A stretch of DNA of 64,000 nucleotides, from assembly GCA_038503075.1 (NCBI GenBank), contig JBCAML010000012.1, forward strand, positions 1,612,001 through 1,676,000. Direction: 5' to 3'. Each line of letters starts with the position of its first letter. The stretch's first letter is position 1. This DNA comes from Gyromitra esculenta (taxonomy: Eukaryota; Ascomycota; Pezizomycetes; Pezizales; Discinaceae). The notes under the pieces are model-generated. The model did no database searches. It saw nothing but the letters and a program-made list of their open reading frames with translations, and was not told the origin of the DNA. Position numbers and translations under genes: made by a program. Positions 46,701-58,094 of this stretch are shown here, one piece after another.

Positions 46701-49700
46701 AGCGAGAATAAGTTCCCACGCCCGCTTTGTCACAATGCCAAAGCGAGAACAAAGATTGAAAAACACAACAACCACAACACAAGCAACAAGAAATAAAAAC
46801 AAAGGGTAGACAAATACAATCGATAAGTACTCCTCATCTTCAAAACAGAGTTTAAATTCCCCTAGGGAGGGCCTTATAGGCGTATTTTAGTCCTTGCTAG
46901 GATTGCCTCCTACCTCAATCCACAGCTGTTTTGTAGTTTTTTTCGTGTCCAAAGGTCTTTCCTTACCAAGTAGTATATCTTACTTTTTAACAGCCTTAGT
47001 TTGAGTTATTTTTGGTGGTGTTTGACAGTTTTATCATGTTCTATACATTATTTGGTGGTTGCCATCCGTGGGAATTTATTCTCGCCGCAAGTATGATGGG
47101 AGTCCGAGTCCTACAAAACTGGTATCTTAATTTCCAGATTGATAGGTGCTTCCGAATAGAAATATAGTTTATAATGAACACTCATGCCGAAAAAGCTTTA
47201 ATTCTCATTGAATATGTTGAGCCGAGTTGGGCACCTATTATCTCGCCGTACCATTGCGTGGTGGCTCTCCACCTGACTCGATCTGTCGACTACTCGTAAA
47301 TGACTGACGTTTGTGCACCATGCTGGGCCCGTGCCCCGTACACTTTTTGCAATTTCGTATGGTATACAGAGCTAGCCCAGTGCAAAAACATCAGTCAACT
47401 ACGAGTACATACTTCATGCGAGAAGTTCTAATGCGACTAGTGGGGGCGGGAGAAGTACTTGCGGGCTATCTCCTGGAATCTTCTCGAAACAAGATAAGAT
47501 TGAGCGGCTAAAGAAAGGGTAGTCAAGTCTAAACGGGCATTGAGACCATGAGGGATATCGTCTCGGAGAGAGGTGGGCGCCGGTTAGATGGAACCCGTAC
47601 CTTGTTTGGCGATTTTGGACCGGTACCGAGAACGATAATCCCGAGTAATCATGTAAAGTTGTGCATCTAGTGTGATAATCATTAGCTCTCTTGTACGCTT
47701 AATTCGAAAGATAGCCTTCAGAATTTCAAAGAGCATCCCATAGCTAGTACCTTTAGATGAGCTACCAACCCGACGATATTGTACTTGTTTCTCTCCTTTT
47801 CAACCATACATGTAATTTCATTGGTTCTAGGTACGAGAATATTGCCTGCGTGTGTAGCAAAATCTATGGCGGGAAAAAAAGCTAGAACGATATTGTACTG
47901 TCTTTGCCGATATGTAGTTACGTGCGATTTAGGCGACCAGCTCCCCAATCCTAAAATCAGCGTAATAATATGCGTCGCTACATGTAGTATTTGAACGGAT
48001 TTGATCTCTTCGGGGCGTTGGGTAAAATGCAGACATGAAGCTCGAAAACGAACTATCACAAATTCATAGTCACTAATATCAATTATTAGCCAGCTGCAGT
48101 AATAGTAATTACCAGTGATCTAAGCCTTACCTATAAGATTGGATTAGACGAATTATGGGCAGCAAATTTTGAAGAACCTACCAGTGATTAGGCTAGTTTA
48201 CAAGTTAGGTAGCGGTCTTTCTCATCGTTTAGGACAGTGCTTGCCTTAGTTTTATGAGTAAATATACTCAGGTGTCATATAATCGAGTACTGAGAAAGCT
48301 GCAACCTGGGTCACTCTCAACCACTAAAATTCATGAGAATGCGATAGCTGTGGAGGGATCGATCGACTTAAAGAGGAGTTCTAAAAATATTGAAGGAACG
48401 CGTTAAAAAAAAGGAGAAATTATATACTTTTCTTCGTTGTTGCAATTGCTTTTGACGGCTGGTCTCGGCGCGCAGCCTTGGTTGCAACTTTCTCTCTATG
48501 CTTTCTGGTTTTTCCAACTATTTTTACAAATGGCATACATGGAAGTTATTGCAATGAAGGTGGAGGAATCGGGATGGAGCTAGTGCACGTATTTATAAGA
48601 GACTCAGAATACTCTAGTCCCTGAATTAGGGTCCAGGATGTTGTGTGCTTGGTTAGTGGTATCGTTGTGTTATACACACTAGCTAGCGATCACAAGTCTG
48701 AACGGAGACGAGCTGAAGGGCTCAATACTCATGATCACCCAATAGTAATAATAATTGGCGAGATCCTATATTATTATAGCGTGAACTATATTACCGTAAA
48801 GTCTCGATTATAACGAAGTAGCCTAGGCTGGGTGTTGCTAAAATACTTAAAGAGGAGTTACAACAAAAGGAGGAGAGTAGACGAGTGATTTGAGTAACGA
48901 TTTTCAGTATCCTAAGACGACACAGAACCTGATTAGAGTCCGATTTGAACCGAGATTTAACGGTAGTTAAGACTCGAAAGTGAGTAGCTAGCGAGTACTA
49001 GCTCATATAGATAACCGGTAACTCAAGTTTCTTTTTGGAGAGGTTGCTATGATTGTTAACATCTCTACAAGGGTTTACCGGTGCTGCAGCCGTACACGTT
49101 GGATTACCACACGATCGAGCTAGACGAAGGTCCAGGGAGTAATTGTCCTATCTCACTAATTATAGCGCTATCATGCAAGGAGTCCAAGATAATTCTTTTC
49201 GGATAGGTTTGCGCTGTTGGCTGTGACATCAATGAAATAAGCCGCCAACCAACATCTAGAGAACTCTAGAGACACTCGAACGTTGTCTCCACCTGGTTAG
49301 GTACCTGAGTTGGGTATTATCAATACTTTCATTAATTCGTGTAACATTGAAATTCTCGTCATTGTAATTATGGGAATGCCAGTGTGCTGTTGTTGTTTAT
49401 TCATTAGGTACATTCAGCCCGAAGGTTATAATGGTACTCTTAAAAAATCCAAATCCAAAAACTAAAAACTAAAACACAAACACAAACACAAACAAAACAC
49501 AAACGCAAAAATTAACAAAATCAACTCCTAACATAAAAACCCAACTGCCTCATCCAAAAAATTTCAAATTCCACTTTCTTCTTATTTTTGCCCTTATACT
49601 CTTTTCTTCTTTTTCTAAGGTAGGTCAAGTTTCGAGCAGCGCCGTTCCTTCGGAAAGGCGGTCTCACTACCCTAGCTCATCCCCCGATTTCTAGATCCCC

Positions 49701-50700
49701 CATTCCTATTCTCACTACTTCCTCGTTCTCGTCCATATTTTCCTGCTCCCTCATACCTCTTCTCTTTCCCACAAAATCTTTCTATAACTTAACTGCTTAC
49801 ACTGCTCCTTCCGCTGGATATAGCAATCTTTTCTTATCAATTTTTCCCTCCATTTCTTATTCCATTTTGCTCCTCAATTGTCCTATTAGTTCGTAGTGAA
49901 TGATAGTGTGCTATAGTTTTGTTTTAACTTTTAAGTTAAAGAATTACATTCATGTACTCTGAGCCTCATCAAAGAGATCACGACAGCACAGAACTAAGCT
50001 AAGCTAGGTCCAGGTGTGTGTAGTTAACCTCAGCTAGTCTGTGGTTTATCCTGCGCTGTCTCCACGTCAAAAGGTCGTGAAAACCGGGACGAAAAAAGGG
50101 ATAGGGGGTGTATTTTGGCCAAGATCATCCATTTATCACAGGTTTGAGGCCTCCTAGTGTGCCAAGGGCATAGCTAGTGGCCAATATTTTCTTGCTCGGG
50201 GAAGTGTTTAATAAAATATAGGCACAGGACAGCGGGTAGACAGGATAGCTGGTATGAGGGAGATACTGAATGATATTGATGATAAACTAAACTACTCCCA
50301 TAACTCGTACTTAAGGAAAATCCATCTCAGTACTGTTGCCTCAGTACTATCGTTCCCGGCACACTATTCTATCCAACTCGGTATAACATTCTATCTGAGC
50401 TGGTGCAATTAACTATCCGCATCGGAATATTATAAATCCTATCGCATGATGCACACGTGAGTCCTACTTTGACAGTGTTTTTGGTTACTGTGTGTAATTT
50501 CATAGTGCTATGTGTGAGTCCGTTGGTTTTGCTGGGATAGTATGGGGACTAGATTCGTTCCTAGTCCCTCCGGTGGGCCCGATTACAAATGACGGGACGT
50601 CTCTCTAGACTAGCAGTAGCTCTCGCCACGTCACTAGCTTCATATTTAGTGGCGTGAGTTATATCAATGTCAATTTTACGTCATCATGAAACTTCTCTTG
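46701..50700. other. AT-rich spacer, low-complexity tracts only
   Basis: About 4 kb without a supportable gene. There is an A/C-rich low-complexity tract at 49440-49520 (ACAAACACAAAC type) and a pyrimidine-rich stretch at 49560-49870. The word TTAAAGAGGAGTT occurs at 48369 and 48848, hinting at another decayed repeat. The last part is the promoter of the MDR gene. Confidence 0.45.
49440..49520. repeat. A/C-rich simple repeat
   Basis: Runs of AAAACTAAAACAC and ACAAACACAAAC units form an imperfect microsatellite without coding potential. Confidence 0.7.
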
Positions 50701-50708
50701 TTATAAAT
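50701..50708 (+). promoter_or_regulatory. Candidate TATA box of the MDR gene
   Basis: TTATAAAT lies 82 nt upstream of the ATG at 50790, at a plausible distance for a fungal core promoter. Confidence 0.45.
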
Positions 50709-50789
50709 GTAAAGGCACCGGCCCAGGAGGAAAATAATTAATAAATACTATTCTCAGAACCGGCTATCTGATTGAATTAAAATTAAAAA

Positions 50790-52168
50790 ATGGTCGTCTT
50801 CGATAAATCGACAGTCGTGCCAGGTTCGGCAACTCCTGTCATAACCCGTCAATGGGTTCTCGCTCAATACCCCCGAGAAGGCTTAGATATTTCGAAGACT
50901 TTTAAACTTGTTGAGACTGGTCTTAACTCAAACGAAGGGCCGAAAAAAAAGGCCAGCAACAAGATTCTTGTTAAGACACTCTGGTTCTCAAACGATCCGG
51001 CACAACGAACATGGATGACCGATAAACCTGAAGAGCAGCTTTATATCAAGGTAAGTGCCCTAGATCACTAGTTACAATATTTTGAAATATATACTAATTT
51101 AGGATGGAAAGCCGATTAGAGAAGGTGATGTTATAACAGCTATTAGCATTGGAGAGGTATGTCTTTTGAGGATCTACAGTCATATATGTATGGAGTAGGT
51201 CCACGTAACTTACCATCGCATATCATCGGAGGTTTTAGGTCATAGAGTCCTTCCACCCGGACTACAAAAAAGGCGACCTGGTACATGGATATTTTGGCTG
51301 GACTGAATATATACTCATCGACACGGACGATGTAGAAACTACATCGAAGCTGGGACTTTTAAAGATACCATCAAAGATAGATCCTTCTGACTTCATAACT
51401 ACCGGTCTCACTGTAAATAATCTTCAATCTTTCATACTTTGATTCACTCATTAACTTGATATTAGGCACTCACAGCATACTTCGGTCTCCTTAAAGTCGG
51501 TGCTCCGAAGCCTAACGACCAAACCATTGTCGTTTCCGGCGCTGCTGGTGCAACAGGTTCAACCGTGACCCAGATCGCCAAAAATGTTCTTGGAATCAAA
51601 AGAGTTATCGGAATTGCAGGTAGCGATGAAAAGTGTGCCTTGATTAAGGAGAAATGCGGAGTGGATATCGCATTGAACTATAAGGCAGCAAATTTTAAGG
51701 AGGAATACAAGAAAGCCACACCGGATTATGTTGATATTTATTTTGACAATGTTGGGGGAGAGATATTGGATATGAACATGAGGAACCTTGCAAAGTTTGG
51801 CAGAATTGTTACATGCGGCGCCATATCAAGTTATGACGACACATTAAACGAGAAGCGAATGGCTATTTCAACGAAAGGATATGAGAATATGGTATCCCTA
51901 TCCATATACTACTTTTTGTGAGGTCACTATGAACTAACGCTAGAAACACTAGATTTTCATGAGAGGTCGTATCCAAGGTTTCATCGTAACGGATTTTTCG
52001 AGTGAATATGAGAAAGCGTCGAAAGAAATACGGGAGTGGATACAACAGGGAAAATTGAGTCCGCTGAAAACAGTCTGGAAAGCTAAATTTGAAGATATAC
52101 CTTACGGGATGAAAAAGTTGCTACAGGGGGAGAATACAGGAAAACTTGTTACGGAGGTTATCACTTAG
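50790..52168 (+). CDS. NADP-dependent medium-chain dehydrogenase/reductase, alkenal/prostaglandin reductase type (376 aa)
   Basis: Exons 50790-51050, 51103-51156, 51239-51412, 51466-51891 and 51953-52168; all four introns (52-82 nt) are phase 0. The 18-codon second exon is confirmed by the continuous reading KDGKPIREGDV. The N-terminal GroES-like half contains WFSNDPAQRTWM. The Rossmann half begins ALTAYFGL and has GAAGATG (188-194) as the nucleotide-binding loop, then VDIYFDNVGGE and the closing RIQGFIV and GENTGKLV segments typical of the zinc-independent leukotriene B4 dehydrogenase/2-alkenal reductase branch. There is no catalytic zinc Cys/His set. It probably reduces carbon-carbon double bonds of enals or enones in the cytosol. 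It converges on the ferritin-like gene. Confidence 0.93.
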
Positions 52169-53484
52169 ATTTCAAGATAGCGGGGGTATTTAAAGCCCAA
52201 ATTGTTTGGGAGATAAATAAATTTTAAGCTTTCTTCGCAACAAAACGGTCTCTAGTTTCTTTTCTTTGTTGGAGACACGCATCTTGGTATTACTACACTA
52301 GTTATTGATGACTCGGCCCAAGATAGGAGATTAGACTTAACGTTTTGATGGACAGCTGGGTTTTGAAAGCTTGGGTTTTGGATTACTGGCCGAACTCTTA
52401 TATCTTGGATAGTGCCGGTTTTCGCCTGTATCTAGATCTATTTACTACCCTTGGTACCCGCGGCTGCTTATTTCAACAGGTACCTCGATTGCTTGCATGC
52501 TAGAGGTGGGCATACGGTCCCTATCTAAATAACTCTCTCGGGTGCCCGTGTGCCCGTCTTTCAATCATTTCCGACTCCGAAGCTACACCTGAGGAGGCGC
52601 CCCGTATTAAGAAGTATCTCCAGCAGGTATTGTAAATCAAATATCGAGTGACGATTTGTGATTTTCAATTAGTGATAAATGTTCGTAATCCTTACCCTCG
52701 AGATTCGGCTCATAACGTATGTCAGGTCCTCCTGCTTTTATAATGGGTGGTTAATTAAAATAGACTAGCCAAGCGGATGGGGGATGGTGCATGCATTCTT
52801 TTCGCTGCTAATGTGCGAATTCAATTTTACGCGCGTTACTTAGTTGTTTAAGTGACACTGAATCACCATCGCTCTGGAATCAATAGCACTAAACTGCTAG
52901 CTTCTGGTTGGTACCGGTGATTGCCCAAAATATCTAGACCTTGATATACTTGTCCCTTAAAACTTCTCGCATCATGAAAAAAAATGGACCCAGACTCTAT
53001 TCCATAAGGAGATCTAACACTTAGCCACGTGTATGTATAGCGTAATATTTATAGGTGTACATGTGGGGTCCTTATCCCAATTCGTCGTATGTACAGCCGT
53101 GTAAGAAAAGTCTTGACACCCCAGTGGCTGTCTCGCTAGTTAGATGGGGTGTCAAGACTTTTCTTACACGACTGTACATGTACTTACATGTAGTTTTAAT
53201 GCTTGTACTTTAAGGGGTATGGTTTTAAGAATACAAAATTCGCGGGGTATGGGTCTCTTTCGCATCCAGGTGGTAAAATTTCCGTGTTAAACCATGTTTC
53301 GGTCAATTATATAATATGTAGAAATTAAAGTACATGCGCACAGCATTCAACGGCTAGCATTCGCCTCATCGTCACCGGTACCGGTACCGTTGACTATTGC
53401 CAAACTGTTCAGATTGGATCCACCGAGGTCATTTCGGATGCGACTTGCTCAAATAGATGCTCCACTGCTTGTGGCTTATTTCCC
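52169..53484. other. Spacer between convergent genes, containing a hairpin
   Basis: It holds the 3' flanks of the MDR gene and of the ferritin-like gene, and the near-perfect inverted repeat at 53089-53179. A short (GGTACC)-like repeat occurs near 53377-53392. No gene is seen. Confidence 0.55.
53089..53179. repeat. Near-perfect inverted repeat (35-bp stem, 21-nt loop)
   Basis: Arms 53089-53123 and 53145-53179 are reverse complements with one mismatch (GCC against the complement of GAC, a C/T difference). Each contains GTGTAAGAAAAGTCTTGACA or its complement. It lies between two convergent genes, about 300 nt beyond the ferritin-like stop codon. Confidence 0.9.
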
Positions 53485-54343
53485 TTAGACCATGGAGTCT
53501 TTCCCAGTTTCATACGAAGCTCTTTATCAATATGGTATAACCCTAATGATAATTAGTATTTTGCTCGCGAAAAATAGGGGATATTTTGACTTACCGTATC
53601 CGGGAACCTTCGCAACTCTCGCAACCTCTTGGAGCATATCTCCCAGGTCTTTAATGTGCTTTGTCTCCTTATCCAGGAAGCGACGTGAAATTGTCTCTTG
53701 CATGGCGCAATCTTGAGTTTTGTCCGCGATTCCGTAGAGACGCTGAACATCCTCGAGGATCTGTCGCTCCATTTTGAGACACTCCTTCAAGGGGCCAAGA
53801 GGCTCGACGGGATTATCTCCCCAAGAAATCTGAGAAAATTAGATGCGATAATTATAATGTATGTGAACAGAGATGGGTCAACTCCTACCTTAGGAGCAGG
53901 AATATCCATAGGTTTTGCGATTCCGCCGCGCTGAATCAGATATCTCTCCATGAAGGCAGCATCGGCCAAACATTCAGCAGCTGCACGAGCAAAGAACCTA
54001 CAACTTGTTAAGGAAAGTTTCTAAAAGAAATTTGATTTAAGATCTAAAGCTTACATGGAAAAGCCATGCAAGGCAATGTTGGAACGGGAACAGTCTGCTG
54101 CCAGTTTCTTGAATGCAAACCAAGTTTTATACTCGAGACCGATGTGCTCAGAGATGCCCTAATAATTATATAAGTTATCCTGTGTTTCCGAGGACAATTA
54201 AATCAAACTGGAAGGAGATGTGTATTGTTTACCTGCATACACTCGGGTGAGAATGAAGAGATCTTGACCAAATCATCAATGTTCAGGTTGGAGATATCTT
54301 TAACAGCGCTGCGAGCATAATCTGCACCAGAAGATTGTGACAT
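53485..54343 (-). CDS. Ferritin-family four-helix protein with altered ferroxidase site (205 aa)
   Basis: Exons 54343-54233, 54158-54055, 53997-53889, 53829-53595 and 53543-53485; introns 51-74 nt, phases consistent. The sequence aligns along a whole ferritin subunit: EHIGLEYKTWF helix A, SNIALHGFSMFF, then QRGG (94-97), MDIPAPK, a W followed by the helix C segment PLKECLKMERQIL, and RRFLDKETKHIKDLGDML helix D/E, ending GLYHIDKE. By gapless alignment with animal H-chain ferritin (residue numbering from general knowledge), ligand positions E27 and E107 are kept (E46, E129), E62 is Cys81, H65 is Asp84 and Q141 is Glu163. An iron-storage or stress role is likely but the oxidation site is not canonical. 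An N-terminal extension of about 18 residues is present, without a secretion signal. Confidence 0.85.
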
Positions 54344-54434
54344 TTTGAGAGTGGTTTTTTATTTGAAGAGGTTTTAGAAAGGTTTATCTTAATTAGAAAA
54401 GTGAAAAGTGAAAAATGATGGACAGAAGTTTCCA

Positions 54435-54442
54435 CTTATAAG
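54435..54442 (-). promoter_or_regulatory. Candidate TATA box of the ferritin-like gene
   Basis: CTTATAAG, palindromic, lies about 92 nt upstream of the start codon at 54343. Confidence 0.45.
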
Positions 54443-54449
54443 CTACAGA

Positions 54450-57400
54450 GCGTAGTTACATTTAATGCCGTCAACGTTGACGAAACACAAATTTCTAGAA
54501 AGCCCCACGGGGCTTAACGCTTGGCGATGATGGTAGCTGACTATGGCCGACTACTTAGGTATAAGCGAATCGAGACGCAATGACTCTCATGAGGTACGTC
54601 AATGAGTGGGACGATGATGTTCTTGAGACGTAATTTCGAGTATGTTCACATCTGAGTAATAATACAAAATAAGTTGATGATTGAAGAATCTGTTTGACGT
54701 ATAGGACTTATTGATCTTATATAATTTAAGCGATCGAGCGATTACGCCTCGCGTCGTCTTTGAATAAATTGCTGGGTAGACGCGACTGTTGTGTCATTAA
54801 CTATGATAAGGATTTTCTTACTTGCCAGCATTAACCGCCGATCCCTTCGTCTACGCAAGGTAAGGTACCCTCTCAGAGGTTCCTACCTCGTGCAACCGGC
54901 CAGAAAGCTAGGAGACTGAACCCTAATTACGAATCCCTACTACATCAATAAGCTAATATCTGTTGATTACTAGAGATTTGAACGAGTTTATGCGGCCAAG
55001 TTATTTATAGTTATGGATTGAGTGAAAGCTCGTACTGAAGTTCCCTTCGGTGTAGGGAGCTTCTCTTTATTTTATGTGCACACGCCAGCGCCCGCAAGAT
55101 TTAGAAACGTACTAGCATGACGTTTTGGAAGCCGATCACTAGTGCGTCTCATGATGGGATGCGTAATCCGCCCAAAAAACATCAGTTAAGTAACTTATTT
55201 CATCAGTTCTGTGTATTTGAGGTACATATAAGGGTCGCCGAATATAGGGCCTCTGATAGTGATACGACCTGTGTATTGCAATTGCGGGGACCAACATTCG
55301 GCCATATTGCTCGCTGGCGTAGTTCTACTGCGAGTAGGGTACTGAAAGAATCCAGAGCTCTAGTAAGCCAACTGGAGAAAGATATGTGCAAGCAACTACA
55401 GACTCGCTCAATTGCTGCCGAAAAATTTGCGGATAGTGGGGTCTTTCCCAGGGGTCGCTGAAAGTTCTAGCCTTTGGTCACGAGGACTTATTTTGGCTCG
55501 AGGGAGAGCAACGCGGAAAGTCAATTTAGTTGATCGAACGGAACATTGCTTTGAGTGGTTTCCATTCATCTGTTGCCTCCTTCGCCCAAGAGAACTCGAG
55601 TAGAGAGAAAGGATCAATAATTCTATCCCTCGATTAAACTCGACTGCATATCATATCTCTGTTGCGCCCCGTAGGGTTGATATTAATTATGCACGTCTCC
55701 TGAACCGCTTATTCCAAAGCTACAACTGGATCAGGTATTTTCGGATAACCATTAGTTATCTATTTGGGATGTGATCGACAATTCCGATATGTATGCAGGA
55801 TCGCGATGGCTGGGAGGAATTGGGGATCCGGACAGCATTTTAGGGATGGATGGGTATCTAGTTTTTCAACCATATATCCGGTGCGTATGTTGAAAGTTGT
55901 ACTATTGAGTCGAAGAAAAATAAATAGATAGGGATTATGAGACACATTTTTCTGCAGATTGGGCTAATACCAATCGCTTAGGGTACCTAGGTGGGGGAAA
56001 TATCTTCCACTACTCTGTTGAAACCACAGACGTATTTTTGAAAACTTGTGTTGTGATGTTGTAGTGGGAGTGGCTTGCGCCAAAGGTAGCACGACATTCA
56101 AAAAAAGGCTGAAAGCACAGGTTCTTTGATTGAGCAACAGCAAGGGTTGGATGAGACATGAATCCCGGAACGCCTGGAAACTATAAACTCTAAAACCGGT
56201 CTGATCGGGATTTTGAGATACATGTAGGTATAGTTTAAACCCATGCCCAGATTTTCAAAAGCACTCGCTATAAGTTGTCACCAATCACACCAGTGGCAAT
56301 CGGAAGTTAGTGGCGTTTTTGAGGATGCGGGAAATAAATCTAGGTAGATCGCTGAGTTAATCTGGGGGAACAAAGGGGATAGATGCGTGCCGGGAATAAA
56401 ACACTAAACGAGAAAGCTGTCTAACCACTTTCAAAAAGAACGTATCCACCACGGCAGTTGATAAAGCCAGAAGAATTCGCCATTTTGTTGATCAATCTCA
56501 CGCTTGATCAGGTGACGATAAACTCGGTATATTCATGGTTGCGTTAAAAATGGTCTTTTATCTGCTATGGATTCTTGAGTGAGAATCATGTTTGAATCAC
56601 GGCAGGGGAGAATTAGACATTGGAGCTACATGTAAGAAGGTGAAAAATAACTTCCGGGTAAGCATGTTGGCGCCTTTGACTAAGTTGATGTTGAAGGGAA
56701 AATTGAAGGCGTCGATAGAGGGGCTAGCTTTTTTAAGATAGCGCGTTCCCAAAGCGTCGCGGGCTCCGTCCAAGGGCCTAGGCGTCTTCAACCCATGAGA
56801 CCAAGCAATCAATTATGTGCTAAGCGAATCACTCAACCGAATAAACTTGGCCCTTTGGTCGTCCTAGCCTGCAGGAGTTTTGCTAAATATATAAGACAAG
56901 TTACACAGCAGTCGAGTGTGACTGGGAAACAAAAAAAGACAGAAGTTTATTTCTTTTCGTTGTTTTGAGTACGTGTATATATGCAGAGCCATGCGGTAAT
57001 CTGCTGTGGACAACACTGTACGTAGACATGTATCTGGCATCACTAAACGATTCGGAGATGCGAAATCCTCGTCTAAAACTTAGCTGTTACCCGAATAACT
57101 ACCTCCGTCTCAGCGTTCCTCGGCCGACTGCATGGAGGGAAACTTAAAAATAATACCACGTCAAAGTATATGGTTTCCTCTTCTGTGTCTATCTCGCCTC
57201 ACCCTTGAAGCCTGAGTGGCGGTATTCTCTGTCCATGTGCGAAAAATAAAAGGATCAATAAATTGATGTATTCCTTTGTGCATATGCATACTACTCTAAT
57301 ATATATGTACTACTTATATGTAATTAATTTATTGCTGGGCGTGGCGCAGGTACAAGTGCTGTTAAAGCTTATCTAGGCTTAGATAGAGCGATAAACCTTG

Positions 57401-58094
57401 CATCGATCTGTCTCAGATAAATTATAGGCTCCTTATTTAGCCTTCTTGTTAACTACACTTGAAGTATGAGCCAATATTTCCAAATCTTGAAAATGTCAGT
57501 TCCTAGGATGGTTAGGCTTCTTGAACACCTGCCGTTTTGGCCAAACCACGATGAATACTGTTCCTGGGTTTACCCGGGTCGGTTCCATTCTCTCAAAGAA
57601 CCTCCTCCTTCTGCATAGATGAAGCCGAAGAGAGAGTTTGGTGGCGTCTACTTTAACTACCAGATGTCCCCACTTCATGGCAAGTCCCTTCTTGGACCCC
57701 TGGGGACGTAAGTCTTTAGACTTGATTATCCGTTGCTCTAGAGCTTCAGAGCGAGAATAACAGACAAGGATTAATGTTGGCTGTATGTAGCCGACATCGT
57801 ATCAAGAGATTGGATTATGCCTCGTTAGCTATATCTAGTCCACGTTACTTCCGTGATTTTTGTAGTTTGGTTTCCTCACGACTGCCAAGAGTTTCTCCGA
57901 GGAAAAATTCTCGAGTGTTTGTCTCTGCTGGGCGAGGTTTTTTTCCTGAAGACGGCACCACGTGCTTTTTCGTAAGCTGATTCCCGTGAGTATTTTACAA
58001 TTGATAATAACGGGATTGAACCGCCTATCCAGTTTTAAAGCTATATTATCCTGAGAATAGTCTATCTTCCACAACTTTATCTACTATTGCAAAC
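54450..58094. other. Spacer between divergent genes, no gene recognised
   Basis: About 3.6 kb holding the promoters of the ferritin-like gene (left) and the WSC gene (right). The frame at 55117-55461 (114 codons, plus strand) shows no domain, signal or splice partner. No repeat structure was noticed. Confidence 0.45.

Noticed and set aside
55117..55461. Plus-strand frame of 114 codons
   Set aside because: Composition and lack of any domain or partner exon give no reason to call it a gene.
58005..58030. A GGTTCAATCCC word on the minus strand resembling a tRNA B box
   Set aside because: No matching A box, anticodon stem or acceptor stem could be built around it, and it lies just before the WSC gene start.
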